DNA of 64,000 nucleotides from Blepharisma japonicum (GCA_949751835.1 CATKHK010000005.1:62001-126000), one strand, 5' to 3'. Shown: positions 43,823-57,539, counted from the first letter of the stretch. The notes: generated from the letters alone by a model not told the origin. Numbers and translations: made by a program.

Positions 43823-44851
43823 ATGTCAGGGCATCCACATATACCGAGAGATTCTTCTGATATATTTGAAAATTATTCAACTTATTTTCCTCCTGATTTG
43901 CTTATATATCTGCAAGAATATTTATTACAAATGGAAGATCGAGGTCTTAACCAAGAAGATCTTTCTGATATATTTTTAAGTTATTCGACTTCTCCATCTA
44001 TTGATATACATAGATATCAGCAAGAAAATTTTATACAAATGGAAAATTGAGCTTCTAACCAAGAAGATTTACCTGATTCAACCCATGAGAGCAGCAGAGC
44101 AAGAGCTGTACCAGTTATGAACCCTCCTTTTGCTCATCATCCTTATCGAACCCATCAGCCAGAAAGTATGGAAATTACTGGGGCCGATTCAAATGATAGA
44201 GCACAGCCAGTCCCATGTCTAAACCCAAATTTGAGCCTGAGCAATCCAAGATATGAAGATCCAGTCCTGCCTGAACAAATTGACCGTGCTCAACAAATTC
44301 CTTCATTTCCACCTCACACTGTCAATGCAATACCACATGCATCTCGAATACCAGAGCCACCAAAAAGGAATACCCAAATAACTCAAAATGTTGCAATAAA
44401 CAAAGCCCCTGCCCTTATTCAGCCTACATTTAATACTCCAAAAATGCATGAGGATTTGATCGAAAGTTTGACTTGCTTGATTTGTAAAGATATATTTTTA
44501 GACCCTGTTGTATCGACCTGCTCATGTGCTATTACTATATGCAGAGATTGCTCAGTAAAAAATAAGAGTAAATGCCCCACATGCAGACAAAGGACTAATT
44601 ATCAGCCTAATAGAATAGTCAAAGAACTTGTCGGGAAGATCCCATGCAATTGTGCCTGTGGAATATCATTTAAGCGAGATGATAAAGAAAAACATGAAAA
44701 ACAATGCCCGCAGATTATCAGAAATTGTGGGCTATGCAAGTTTAATGGGAATCGTGGACAATTGCTAGACCATTTATATGAAAAGCATTATTTGAATATT
44801 TTTTACTATTTCGCAGAGCCAGTTCAAGATCAAGTTGTTTCACGGAATTAA
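43823..44851 (+). CDS. RING/TRAF-type zinc-finger protein, copy A
   Basis: 342 residues, one TGA-Trp codon at 44048-44050. N-terminal 36-residue repeat present twice, Pro-rich middle, then a RING finger (CLICKDIFLDP, CSCAITICRDC, CPTC) at about 224-265 and a TRAF-type finger (CNCACGISF, H-x3-C, CGLC, H-x4-H) at about 280-325. The order RING then TRAF finger is that of TRAF/SIAH-like E3 ligases; the first RING pair, second pair and H/C positions all look intact. Near-identical to copy B. May have evolved or been lost in expression; nothing shows it is inactive. Confidence 0.82.
43856..44071 (+). repeat. Two in-frame 36-residue repeats
   Basis: Two 108-base units starting SDIFENYST and SDIFLSYST, each ending NQEDL. 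Copy B has one unit (45773-45880). Confidence 0.85.
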
Positions 44852-44896
44852 TTTAAAATGTCTTAGTTAAAGCATTTTATAAGAATTTCTTAAAAT

Positions 44897-45497
44897 ATGG
44901 CATGCTGCAACTCAAATTGTTCAAACCCTGCAGTAGACTTACAAGCATGCCCGCTCTGTGACACTTATAAATATTGCTCAGAAGACTGTAGAAGGCGAGA
45001 TTGAAATTATTCTCATCAGTTTACTTGTAGCCATAATCAAAGTTATTCTCTTGAAGACTTTAAAGAGGTTAAAGACCCAAGCCTTAAAATCCTGGGAAAA
45101 GGTTCATATGGAGAAGTAAAGCTTGCTACTCATATTAAAACTGGGAATTATTTTGCACTAAAACAAGTAAAAAAAGAAATACTGAAAAGACATTCTTCAT
45201 TATCTGTTTTGTTAAGGAATTTTAAGAGCTAAATTACGGTATATATACTCCAATCTCAAAATTCTTAAGAGAAATCAGTATTCAGAAATCAATAAGGCAT
45301 CCTTATATTATACAGCTTTACCAGCATTTTGAAAGCAATGGTAGTGTTTATATTTTGCTTAAGCATGCTGCACAAGGAAATTTATTTAGATTAATTAGAA
45401 GAAACAGAGAATTATCTGAAGGAAGAGCTTGACATTATTATTCCCAGACCTGCATTGGGCTAAAATATTTGCATGATAAGCAAATAATCCATAGAGA
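44897..45497 (+). pseudogene. Truncated MYND/Aurora-like kinase head (copy A)
   Basis: Begins with the same MACCNSNC start as the intact gene downstream and reads through the MYND finger and the glycine loop. A 53-bp insertion then adds TAA at about 45231. Beyond the insertion it stays homologous, but breaks within the catalytic HRD codon, where the duplicated tail of the CAMK-like kinase is joined out of frame. The HRD motif onward is missing, so it cannot be an active kinase. Confidence 0.9.
45212..45269. mobile_element. IES/MITE-like insertion with TTAAG duplication
   Basis: Compared with copy B, copy A has 53 extra bases here. The insert is bounded by direct TTAAG (45212-45216 and 45265-45269), and the 48-base core has inverted ends GAATTTT/AAAATTC. 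No GT-AG intron reading exists. A TTAA target duplication is typical of piggyBac-type elements, and ciliate IES excision uses domesticated piggyBac transposases. Identity as a retained IES or MITE is inference; no transposase is encoded. Confidence 0.6.
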
Positions 45498-45498
45498 G

Positions 45499-45616
45499 TG
45501 CTTCATCCAAACCCTGAAAGAAGACTCACTATTTATGATATAAAAAATCATCCTTGATATAATAATCGGATAGCATCTTGGAAGGAGTCCAAAGCATTTT
45601 TAGAAGAAATGCTTAA
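45499..45616 (+). pseudogene. Duplicated tail fragment of the CAMK-like kinase
   Basis: Copy of 43587-43705, starting TGCTTCATCC, with small deletions and changes that disrupt the frame. Followed by the copied 3' flank leading into RING copy B. No kinase core is attached. Confidence 0.85.
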
Positions 45617-45739
45617 ATTAAATAATTGATGTAAAAAATATATAATTTGCTTTTTTATATATGTAAATAATAGATATACCTAAAATTCATTAATAAATTA
45701 AGGAAACTTAGAAAATAAAAGCAGTTTTATAGACTAAAA

Positions 45740-46660
45740 ATGTCAGAGCATCCATATATACCGAGAGATTCTTCTGATATATTTGTAAATTATTCTACTT
45801 CTACATCTATTGATTTAAGTAGATTTCAGCAAGAAAATATATCACAAATGGAAGATCGAAGTCTTAACCAAGAAGATTTACCTGATTCAACCCATGAGAG
45901 CAGCAGAGCAAGAGCTGTACCAGTTATGAACCCTCCTTTTGCTCATCATCCTTATCGAACCCATCAGCCAGAAAGTATGGAAATTACTGGGGCCGATTCA
46001 AATGATAGAGCACAGCCAGTCCCATGTCTAAACCCAAATTTGAGCCTGAGCAATCCAAGATATGAAGATCCAGTCCTGCCTGAACAAATTGACCGTGCTC
46101 AACAAATTCCTTCATTTCCACCTCACACTGTCAATGCAATACCACATGCATCTCGGATACCAGAGCCACCAAAAAGGAATACCCAAATAACTCAAAATGT
46201 TGCAATAAACAAAGCCCCTGCCCTTATTCAGCCTACATTTAATACTCCAAAAATGCATGAGGATTTGATAGAAACTTTGACTTGCTTGATTTGTAAAGAT
46301 ATATTTTTAGACCCTGTTGTATCAACCTGCTCATGTGCTATTACTATATGCAGAGATTGCTCAGTGAAAAATAAGAGTAAATGCCCCACATGCAGACAAA
46401 GGACTAATTATCAGCCTAATAGAATAGTCAAAGAACTTGTCGGGAAGATCCCATACAATTGTGCCTGTGGAATATCATTTAAGCGGGATGATAAAGAAAA
46501 ACATGAAAAACAATGCCCACAGATTATCAGATATTGTGGGCTATGCAAGTTTAATGGGAATCGTGGACAATTGCTAGACCATTTATATGAAAAGCATTAT
46601 TTGAATATTTTTTACTATTTCGCAGAGCCAGTTCAAGATCGAGTTGTTTCACGGAATTAA
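45740..46660 (+). CDS. RING/TRAF-type zinc-finger protein, copy B
   Basis: 306 residues, close to identical to the copy A protein but with one N-terminal 36-residue unit. RING at about 188-230, TRAF-type finger at about 245-290. Changes in the fingers are few (for example Cys to Tyr in KIPYNCACG, Asn to Tyr in IRYCGLC); the main zinc ligands remain. Lies 45 bases upstream of the MYND-kinase, so the pair may work together, for instance as an E3 ligase and kinase in one pathway; this is only inferred from proximity. TAA stop. Confidence 0.82.
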   Translation: MSEHPYIPRDSSDIFVNYSTSTSIDLSRFQQENISQMEDRSLNQEDLPDSTHESSRARAVPVMNPPFAHHPYRTHQPESMEITGADSNDRAQPVPCLNPNLSLSNPRYEDPVLPEQIDRAQQIPSFPPHTVNAIPHASRIPEPPKRNTQITQNVAINKAPALIQPTFNTPKMHEDLIETLTCLICKDIFLDPVVSTCSCAITICRDCSVKNKSKCPTCRQRTNYQPNRIVKELVGKIPYNCACGISFKRDDKEKHEKQCPQIIRYCGLCKFNGNRGQLLDHLYEKHYLNIFYYFAEPVQDRVVSRN

Positions 46661-46705
46661 TTTAAAATGTCTTAGATAAAGCTGTTTATAAGAATTTCTT
46701 AAAAT

Positions 46706-48547
<1,842 letters not shown>

Positions 48548-48578
48548 TATCTATTCTACTTATCTTTATGTGACTTAC

Positions 48579-49793
48579 TTAAACTAACTCAATTGCCATT
48601 GAAGTGGCTCCACCGCCTCCATTGCAAATTCCCATAACTCCAATTGTTTTGTTCTTTTCTTTCAAAGCATATATTAGTGTTGATAAAATTCTAGCGCCTG
48701 ACATGCCAAGTGGATGTCCAAGAGAAACTGCTCCACCATTGACGTTTACTTTGGAGTGGTCAAGCTCTAACAATTTCATGTTAGCCACAACTACAGCACT
48801 AAATGCTTCATTTATTTCAAATAGATCGACTCTATCTTTAGTCAGCCCAGCTCTTTCTATTGTTTTCTTTATAGCTTCTGCTGGTGCAATCCCAAAGTGT
48901 GTTGGCTCAGTTTCGGAATCAGCAAATGACAAAATCTTTGCAAGAGGCTTATATCCAAAATGCTTAGCTTTTTCTGCACTCATTACAACTAATGCGCAAG
49001 CTCCGTCGTTAATAGACGAAGCATTTGCAGCTGTAATTGACCCATTTTTATCAAAAACTGGCTTCAATGATGGGATTTTTTCGAATTTTACTTTTCTGAA
49101 CTCTTCGTCTTCGTCAACAAATACCACACCTTTTTTGCCTTCAACTTCTACAGGAGTCACTTCAGTTTTAAAGAATCCTCTTGCCCAGGCATCTGCAGCT
49201 CTTTTATATGAGTCAATGCAGAATTTGTCTTGTTCTTCTCTTGTGAGTCCGTATTTTAGGATTGTTTTTTCTGTGCAAGCTCCCATTAATACTTTATTGA
49301 AAGGACAGTTGAGGCCGTCATAAGTGATTGAGTCATAGAGGACTCCATCTCCCATTAATTGGCCTGATCTGTAGTTTGGTAGTAAGAATGGGGCTAAGCT
49401 CATGCTTTCCATACCTCCTGCTACAATTACGTCAGAAACACCAAGGGCAATGCTTTGGGCTGCGAATACGACAGCTTTGATACCTGATGAGCAGACTTTG
49501 TTGACTCCAGTGCAAATGGTTTCCTGAGGAAGTCCTGCATAGAGAGTTGCTTGACGGGTAGGAGCTTGGCCGCAGCCAGCTTGAAGGACGTGACCCATAA
49601 TGACTTCATTAACTTCTCTTGGATCAAGTTCGATTTTATTAAGAGCTGCCCTTATAGCGTTGGCTCCAAGTTTGGTTGCAGGGACGGTACTGAGAGATCC
49701 CATAAAGCTACCAATCGGAGTACGCTGAGCTGATACGATGACAACATCTTTAGGGAGAAATCCGAAACTTCGGGTCGCCAATCTTCTAAGCAT
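48579..49793 (-). CDS. Acetyl-CoA acetyltransferase (thiolase), probably mitochondrial
   Basis: 404 residues. N-terminal MLRRLATRSFGF is basic and Ser/Arg-rich, a mitochondrial-type leader. Catalytic Cys in NKVCSSGIKA (about 100), the loop NVNGGAVSLGHPLGMSGAR and the final GICNGGGGA Cys are present. Joins or splits acetyl-CoA/acetoacetyl-CoA in ketone, isoprenoid or fatty-acid metabolism. Full length, no introns. TAA stop 31 bases from the convergent MYND-kinase. Confidence 0.93.
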   Translation of the reverse strand: MLRRLATRSFGFLPKDVVIVSAQRTPIGSFMGSLSTVPATKLGANAIRAALNKIELDPREVNEVIMGHVLQAGCGQAPTRQATLYAGLPQETICTGVNKVCSSGIKAVVFAAQSIALGVSDVIVAGGMESMSLAPFLLPNYRSGQLMGDGVLYDSITYDGLNCPFNKVLMGACTEKTILKYGLTREEQDKFCIDSYKRAADAWARGFFKTEVTPVEVEGKKGVVFVDEDEEFRKVKFEKIPSLKPVFDKNGSITAANASSINDGACALVVMSAEKAKHFGYKPLAKILSFADSETEPTHFGIAPAEAIKKTIERAGLTKDRVDLFEINEAFSAVVVANMKLLELDHSKVNVNGGAVSLGHPLGMSGARILSTLIYALKEKNKTIGVMGICNGGGGATSMAIELV

Positions 49794-50033
49794 TATTTAT
49801 ATCCATGTATGAAATAATTCACCTTTTATATGAATCATAATAATTTAGCTACTGATAAATTTAGGATTATATATAATCAATATCATAAACTGTAAAAATC
49901 TAGCATTAGAGTCTCAGTTTTTTATTTTTAATTCTTTTTTCTTGATAGAAGTTTGGCAATAATATATTTACAATTATTCTCAAAATCCAATTATATTTTA
50001 AGAAAATTTTAATATAATAATGTATATATCGGT

Positions 50034-53000
50034 TTAATTCGAATCAATAATCTCATAGATCCTCAGTAATTCTGCTTTATATATCTTCCAGGCTAGCATT
50101 GCTTCAGAAGGGTTTCTATTCATCACGCTTTCTTGACAATTTTCAAGCTTTCTGATTCATTCCTCTTCATTTAGAGATATCCACTTTTTTTCATGAATTT
50201 CTTTCATTTTCTCAATAATGTCCATCATTGTTTCTTTTCCTGAATTTATTTCATTTAGCACAGCTTCAGTGGATAGATCTTCTTTCGGTGTATAAAAATT
50301 ATGCACATCACTAATGCACAGTAGATTTTTTTCTACGCATTTCCCATAAATTTCTTCAAGTTGGCTTGTTTCGTCATCATCCTTAAAATTTTCGATCCAT
50401 TTTCTTATATCATCTCTTGCTAAATAATAATTTTTAGGAGAAATAGTTCTTGCATAAATCAAGAATTCTTCAAATGGTAAATGTGTGCTATCTTCATTAT
50501 ACCGAGTAGCTTCCACCAAAAGATAAAGCCCTTGATTTATCCTTTTCTGATAATCTTCATGTGCCTCAATAAAGAGTTCTAATACAGCTTCAGTCTCGAC
50601 TAATCCAGAAATATTAATTTTTTTTGGATCTGGCACTGATAAATACTCAATTGTTGCAGAAATTCTTGAATGGCTTTGTTTATCAATGATATGCTCTAGT
50701 TTTGTATTTAAAAATTCTATTGCTCTTATTTTTGGTATCATTGCTTTTTCGACTGTATCATCATAAGCGACCGATATTCCTTTATTTGACGAAATTATTG
50801 AATGATAAGCTTGTAGATAAAAAATAAAGCTGAATTTAGAAAAATTTTGCATGCTAATTCTTTTTGCTGTACCTATAAATCTCATAAAGTTGACAGCTCT
50901 TTTGCTATCAATAGTGCTAAATAATGAAGATATAAACTCAATGAATTTTTTTTCTGAAGATTTTTTATTGCCATATCTCTGTGTAAATTCGTCATAAGTT
51001 AATTCAAGCAGCCCATCTATAATTTGTCCAGACATTAATTTTGTTAAGCATGAAGAATATATAGAGCTTATCAACTTATGGACCATTTTTCTTGTCATTG
51101 TTGACTTTTTTCTAATCCAATCCATTTTTTTGTTAAGAAATCTTGCTAAGAGACCAATTGCAGGGTGAATGATTTTTTTTGAAATAATAGTTTCTTTTTT
51201 TTGAAAGTGAAAAGTTTTGAATTTTGTGCTTGTGAGCCTCCTTTCTTTTCTCCTTTGAAAACCTTGTTTTGGGTTCGAGCTTCTGGAAATTCTGGTATCT
51301 TGACGAAGTAGCTGCATTTCAGTGTTTGCTTTTTGAATATCAGGGATATGTCTTTCTGTGTTATTTTGTTGAACGTTGGTGATTTTTTCTTCATCTTCAG
51401 TTGGTTTTGGAGATTGACTTAGGAACATAGTACTGCCTCGTTTGGAAAGTTTTCGTATTGGGATGTCTATACCATTAATTTCATTATTTGTAATAGGTAG
51501 ATATTTTGTTTCTGTAAGGTGAGTTTCGATATCTCCGTTGTCCTCTATCATTATAGGGCTATTAATGTGAACAGGAGAGATATCGTAGGTTTTGCCAGAT
51601 TTAGACGTTTCAGTTTCATTAGTTTCTAGCTGAACAATTCGCTTGCTTCTTACTTTCTCTTTAGAATAATTAGCATTTGCCTTTTTTATCCTTTTTTTAC
51701 GATATTTCACAATCTTATTATCTCCAGTTTTAACTGGTGTCAGTGTTTCACTCTCCCTGGATGACTTACTTTTTGGCCTAATTTCTTGTTTAATATCAAT
51801 TTGCTGATTAATTTCTATAATTTCATCAGTCTTGTCTTCTTCTAATGTATCATTATCATTAATTATGTCAGAATCTTCACTGTTTTCAGACAAATCACTG
51901 TCTTGTTCACTGTCAGAAGCTAAATCAGACGAAAGATCTGAAGAAGAAATATTACCTTTTGACTGTTCAAAAAAGGATTGAAGCTCTGATACATTTTCTT
52001 CATCAGGTAGAACCATGGAAATCTGATCTGTAGAGCCTGAATACTGTATATTTTCTTTTTTCTCAGCAATTTCTTTGTTCAAGTTCTTTAATATTATCAT
52101 TTTCTTCTTGATTAAAAATGTGATGAAATTCAACTTTGACTGATTTTTTTGGATAATTTTTGATAAATTGTCTTCTTCACCATCATGTGGAGAACTCTCG
52201 TCAAGATTTTTATGATCATTCTGGGATATTTGTGAGAATGATTTGTGTTTTTCTTCATCTTCGTCAGCTTTTTTAAGCTTTATGATTTTTTCTGATGAAT
52301 TTTGGTCAGGTAAATGCCTTTCTTCAATATTAAATTCACTTAGTTCTTCAATGTTACTGTTTTCCTCTGTTAGATCTTGCTCAGTTAGCCCAATTTTAAG
52401 GAATTTTTCTTCTTCCTCATTTATATCTATCTCTGCTTCTTCACTTTCTTCAATAATTTCTAAATTTTCAATTGATTTTTGTTGATTTTCATTACTAAAG
52501 TTTACTTTTGATTTTTCACTTTTTGGAGATTCTGAGCCTTGTGTGCTATTTATTTGTTCTAAATCATTTAAATCCCATTGGGTTGCAACTTCTGTATTTT
52601 GCTTTATTTCTTGAAGCACACCAGGCGATAATAGTGAATTCTGTGTAGGTTTTTTCTCAGGACTAGGGTCTTGACTTACTTGGATTTGTACATCAGAGAT
52701 ATCTGGCTGATTGCTAATAGGGCTCATATTGCTATTTTCAAAATCATATATCGCTCCTCTTACTTCTTCTTCTAAAGGTGGAGCGCCCATTGATGAAGCT
52801 CTAAAGCTTGATCTCCTTACTTTCGAATTGTTTCCCCCTAGTGATTTATTTGACACTGGCGTCAATGATCTAAATCCATAAAAAGTGTTCCTCCTATTTA
52901 ATTCTAATTCATCCAAGGTTTGTTTCCTCAACAATTCAGTCTGTTTCAATGCTGAATTCAGCTTAGCTTTCAATCTCAGCTTCGAGTTTGACTTTCTCGC

Positions 53001-53927
53001 CACAGCTTCACTTAACTCTGCTATTTTTCCTTCAAACATCTCTTTAAGCTTTATTTTCTCCTCAATTTCTGCATCAATTTCTTTTTTCCACTTCTCTTCA
53101 GAGTTCCTAATTTTTTCTTTTAGCCTATTTATTTTCAAAACTTTAATTTTCATAAGTGCTTCAATCACTTCTTTCAAAATCTCTCCTCTTTCAATACAAT
53201 GCACAGAAACCTGTCTAATTATTTCCTTTGCACAAATTGAATATATCAGCAAAATTTCTTTTTGCAGAGTTTTGCTAACGTCTTCTATATTTTTATTAGG
53301 ACCAATAATTTTTTCTATCATAAGTTGTAATCATTTCTTAAGGTTCTCCACATCTTGTCTTCCTGTAGGGTTCCCTAGATCTAACTTTTCATGATCATTA
53401 AGTTCTGGAATGGTACAAGAGCTATTTCTTAATATTCTTCTGGATCCTTGTGTTTTTAATCTAAATTCATTACATTCTTCTTTCATACACGGAAAAGTAG
53501 GAACCAAAAAAGTCGGACTGGACGGGCTGCTGCACCCAAACGGCTCTTCATTGGCTACAAGTTTTTGCAGGTGTTTGATATCTGTAGGCAGAATATTTTG
53601 TGTATTTTTTATATCAATAGGTGGAAACATAAGCTTGTCTTTCAAATGTGAAATATCTCTTGTTTTGGTTTCTATTGACATAAAAGCAAGGTTTTTTTCT
53701 TTGTCATACTTTAAAAAATCATTGATTTCTACAGGAGGGATAGGCTTTAAGCTCGTCTTTTTGTATAATTTCGGACTAGGAGATCTAATCCTGAAATTCT
53801 TCATTTCGCTTTTGGGGGATTTTGTAAACAAAAAATCTAATATGTGTTCTTCTTCTTTTACTTTAACTAAAGGCGGAGATTTAACGCCATCATCAACTCT
53901 GGAAATTCCATGGTATAAGTGTCTCAT
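50034..53927 (-). CDS. Large coiled-coil / acidic protein
   Basis: About 1297 residues. The segments at 53331-53927, 50157-53321 and 50034-50156 join in one frame once TGA codons at 53331-53333 and 50157-50159 are read as Trp. N-terminal basic/Pro-rich region, charged helices at about 210-330, an acidic Glu/Asp/Ser-rich middle with many disordered stretches (about 400-750), and a more folded C-terminal third with hydrophobic helices (about 870-1250). No recognised domain. It lies 36 bases downstream of MTR4 on the same strand. TAA stop. Confidence 0.68.
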
Positions 53928-53963
53928 AACAAAATATTAGAACCTATTTATGTGTTAATATTT

Positions 53964-56894
53964 TTAAAGATATAATGAAGCAGCAAATACTATCCCTCTT
54001 TGGATCAAACGGATGCCTTCAGCGAATTTTTCAGAAAGCTCGTGACTTTGGATAGATCTTGCGGCGTCGTGTAACTGTCTGAGGAGCTCGTGAAGCCGAC
54101 GAATACATCTAATGATGGTACCTTCATATACGTCTGTAAGCTGGCAAACTTCAGAAAATTTTGCTCCGTGGGCCCAGGAGTAAACTGCTTCCATTAGAGA
54201 TGGTTTGCAGGAATTTATGTAGGATTCTTGGTCAATGTTTAACTTACTTTGCACAAAAACGTCAGCGAATCGGGTAGCGATATCAACTAATAGCTTGTAG
54301 GCGGAAGAAAGTTCGGGGTTTGAAGGCTTTTTGGACTCGGCGGAATTTTCTTCGTGGACAAGGCAGCTGAGAAGTGCGACCATTATATCTATTGGAAGAT
54401 CATTAAAAATACCTCCAAGCATCATTTCTGTTGTCAAGAGCTCGTCACTTGTAGAGATTTCACATGCCACTCTGCCTTTAAGTTCCACGTGGTTTTCACT
54501 GCAAAAGCCAAGCCTTCTTAAAATTCTTCTCATGGCTTTCCAGTCATCTTTTAAGATCATGGTTTTGCTGGCCTTAAGTTGCTTGTTTAGCAATTCTATT
54601 GCTTGGCTAATGCTTTTTTTCTCTTCATATTTCGACTTAATTTCAAGAAAATCAGGCCTTTTGACTACCGGCAATTCTTTTTCCATTTCATCTAGCTCAT
54701 TAATTTTAGATAGTGCAGCAATAAAATCAGGGTCAGCTATTTTAAGATCATTTATAGGATCCAGCAACGGAATATCTCCGTTTAACTGTTTATAAGCTTT
54801 TCTTAAGTCAGCCACAGTCCCTGGCAGAAATTCTTTACTTTTCAAGTCAGGCTTAATATAAAGCCTAAGCTGGCTTACTTTATCAATTGAGTCTAGCTGA
54901 AATCGCATTGAATATGCTTCTCCTTCTTCTGAATTCATATCAAGAAGAGGACGTGGTACATCTCTCATGAGTACATAAATAGCAACATCAATTATAAACT
55001 TTACTTGAACTTCTTCTTCAAGATCTTTTAGCTTCTTTTTATCAACTCTTTTCTTTGTACAACAAGTTATCACTCCCCAGCCCCATTCAATTCCTTTATG
55101 GTCAATTATATATACAATTCTTCCTGGATTCATAAATCTCGCAATAACTTCAGGATTTTGAATATATTTTTTAATTGTTTTTTTAAAGGACTGTTTTGTG
55201 ACTTCTATATGATCATATTCTTCCATTTCATTTTCATGCTCAAAAGTTATTTCATTTAGTTTGTTTTGCAGTTCAATTTTCTTTTTCATGACTTCAGGGC
55301 ATGATCTATCATTTTGGAACTGATGAAAAGATTTTTTTATCATTTGTTCAGGATGCGAATCTTCGATTCGCATTAAATTTAGAAGCATATTGTAGCTTAA
55401 GTGGAACATTGAATTTAAAGGATCACTATGCCCTTTTACCATACCTCTAGCTATTTCTGGCTCCATTTTTTGATCAACCATTAAGATGCATATTCCTTTG
55501 TCATCAATTCCTCTTCTTCCAGCTCTTCCTGACATTTGTATATATTCCCCCCCAGAAATTCATCTGAAGCTTTCTCCATCAAATTTCCTGACATTAGTAA
55601 AAACAACAGTTCTTGCAGGCATATTTAACCCCATGCTAAAAGTTTCTGTGCTAAATAAACATTTGACAAAGCCTTCTTGGAAGAGAATTTCTGTGACTTC
55701 TTTTATAATAGGCAATAATCCTCCATGATGGATTCCTACCCCTTTTTTTAATAGTGGGAGAACATTTTGGATCATAGGTAGACTTTTGTCTTCTTCTGCC
55801 AATGTGTCAATGGCGTTTACAAAAATCTGTTCTATTGCAGCTTTTTCTTCATCTGATGTAAAGTCGTGCTTATTTAAAGAAATTGCATAAGCTTCGCATT
55901 CTCTTTTGCTGAAGCTAAACACAATGGCGGGCTTCATATCTTTTTCCATAATCAGCTGGACAATTTTGGTGACTTCTGAGTTATTTCCTGGGCCAACTTT
56001 TCTGTTTTGCTTTCCATCTTGGGCATCATTTAAGCATGAAATGGCTTTTTTGAAGCTTTTTTCTTTGAATTTTCCAAACTCATCAACTACTAAATAAAGC
56101 CCTTCACCGCCTGAAGGGAATATATAATGTTGCAAAGGTGTAGGACGATATTCAGTATACACCACATGGCAAGGCTGTTTTTTTAGCTTGCACACCCATT
56201 CAGCAAATTCTAATGCATTAGGAATGGTCGCAGACAAAAATATCAATTTTATAGCTTCAGGCAATAAAATAATGGTTTCTTCCCATACGACTCCTCTTTC
56301 TTTGTCTCTCATATAATGAATTTCATCAAAAATGACCCATTTCATTTCACGTACAACTTCACTGCCTTTGTATAGCATTGATCGGAGAATTTCTGTGGTC
56401 ATTACTAAACAGCTGGCACTTTCATTGATGGTGACATCACCTGTCATTAGTCCGACATCTTTGAATTCGTCGTGGAATTCTCGATATTTCTGGTTACTTA
56501 AAGCTTTTATTGGGGATGTATATATAACTCTTTGGTTGTTTTTTAATGCTGATGCAATCGCATACTCAGCTACAGCTGTTTTGCCAGCTGAAGTGTGAGC
56601 GGCTACGAGGACACTTTCGTTATTTTCGATACATTTTATGGCACATTTTTGGAAAGGGTCTAGCTCGAATTTATAAGTTTTTGCTGGTTCTGATTGGCTT
56701 GTTTCGATCTCTATGTAATCAATTGGATATGCGCATTCATGTGTGCAGCCATCAATATCTTCAGTTTTCACATAATATTCTTCTTTGAATTCCTCTACCT
56801 CTTCTTCTTCTCTCATCCTCTTTTTTGGCAGCTGAACTTTTGATTTTGCCCCTTCTTGAAAGACATCAAATAAACCTGTTCCGAAGTCTTCCAT
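53964..56894 (-). CDS. MTR4: MTR4/SKI2-family exosome RNA helicase
   Basis: 976 residues. Q-motif-like LDPFQKCAI, Walker [19 protein letters not shown] (DEIH box), SAT as [16 protein letters not shown] motif VI (after a TGA-Trp codon at 55557-55559), then the MTR4 arch/stalk and helical bundle (ending [20 protein letters not shown]). Family role: unwinds RNA for the nuclear exosome in TRAMP-like complexes. A complete MTR4/SKI2-family protein; the MTR4 assignment rests on length and N-terminus lacking SKI2-type extension. TAA stop. Confidence 0.93.
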
Positions 56895-56924
56895 TTATCT
56901 AAGTCAAATATGTGATAATTATAA
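56895..56924. promoter_or_regulatory. 30-bp divergent spacer of MTR4 and RPB5
   Basis: Only 30 bases separate the two start codons. Together with the starts they form a 9-base inverted repeat, TCCATTTAT and ATAAATGGA. No TATA or other known box was recognised; transcription starts must overlap or lie inside the genes. Confidence 0.55.
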
Positions 56925-57539
56925 ATGGAAGCAGAAGAAGCCAATAAGCTTTACAGGATTTGGAGGACCCTCATGCAAATGCTCCAAGACAGAGAATACC
57001 AAGTGCCTGACGACCAAGCAAACTATACTCTTAATGGCTTCAAAAATAAATACTGTGAATCCAAAACAAGGGAAGCCTTAAATTTCCAGTTCTCAAAAGT
57101 AGACGAAAATAGCAAAAAGATCTTTGTTTGTTTCCCTGACGACCAAAGAATTGCAGTCCCCATCATTGCATCAGTTGCTCAAAGAATGCACAAAGAAGGG
57201 ATCGAACGAGCAATAATTATTGGGAAAGGGATCATTACCCCGTCTGCTAAAACCGCCATTGTGGAGCTACAAAATCATTTTATAATAGAATACTTTGAAG
57301 AAAAAGAGCTCTTGGTCAATATCACTGAGCATGAGCTTGTACCAAAGCACATTGTGATGACTGGTGATGAGAAAGGAGCTTTACTGAAAAGATATAGAGT
57401 CAAGGAAAGCCTGTATCCAAAAATCCAAACTACTGATCCTGTGGCAAGATATTTAGGCCTGCAGAGAGGACAAGTTGTGAAAATTATAAGGAATAGCGAA
57501 ACAGCTGGAAAATATATTACCTACCGCTTAGCAGTTTAA
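56925..57539 (+). CDS. RPB5: RNA polymerase subunit RPB5 (RPABC1), copy A
   Basis: 204 residues, full length. N-terminal jaw domain and the C-terminal assembly domain shared by archaeal RpoH: ITEHELVPKHIVMTGDEK, followed by RYRVKESLYPKIQTTDPVARYLGLQRGQVVKIIR. The subunit is common to RNA polymerases I, II and III. Its copy B is nucleotide-identical across the coding region. TAA stop. Confidence 0.97.
   Translation: MEAEEANKLYRIWRTLMQMLQDREYQVPDDQANYTLNGFKNKYCESKTREALNFQFSKVDENSKKIFVCFPDDQRIAVPIIASVAQRMHKEGIERAIIIGKGIITPSAKTAIVELQNHFIIEYFEEKELLVNITEHELVPKHIVMTGDEKGALLKRYRVKESLYPKIQTTDPVARYLGLQRGQVVKIIRNSETAGKYITYRLAV

Larger units (their letters stand above)
43587..45497 (+). repeat. Tandem duplication, copy A
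   Basis: Runs from the tail of the CAMK-like kinase through a RING gene to the first part of the MYND-kinase. Copy B begins two bases later. Period about 1912 bases, copies differ by indels (53-bp insertion, 108-bp in-frame repeat) and point changes. Confidence 0.92.

Noticed and set aside
45212-45269. Reading the 53-bp insertion as an intron
   Set aside because: No GT-AG pair fits its borders, it is not 15 nt, and the paralogue lacks it.
53331-53927. Separate 198-residue gene upstream of the 1054-residue ORF
   Set aside because: The only break is a TGA; the two ORFs are in one frame and separated by four codons.
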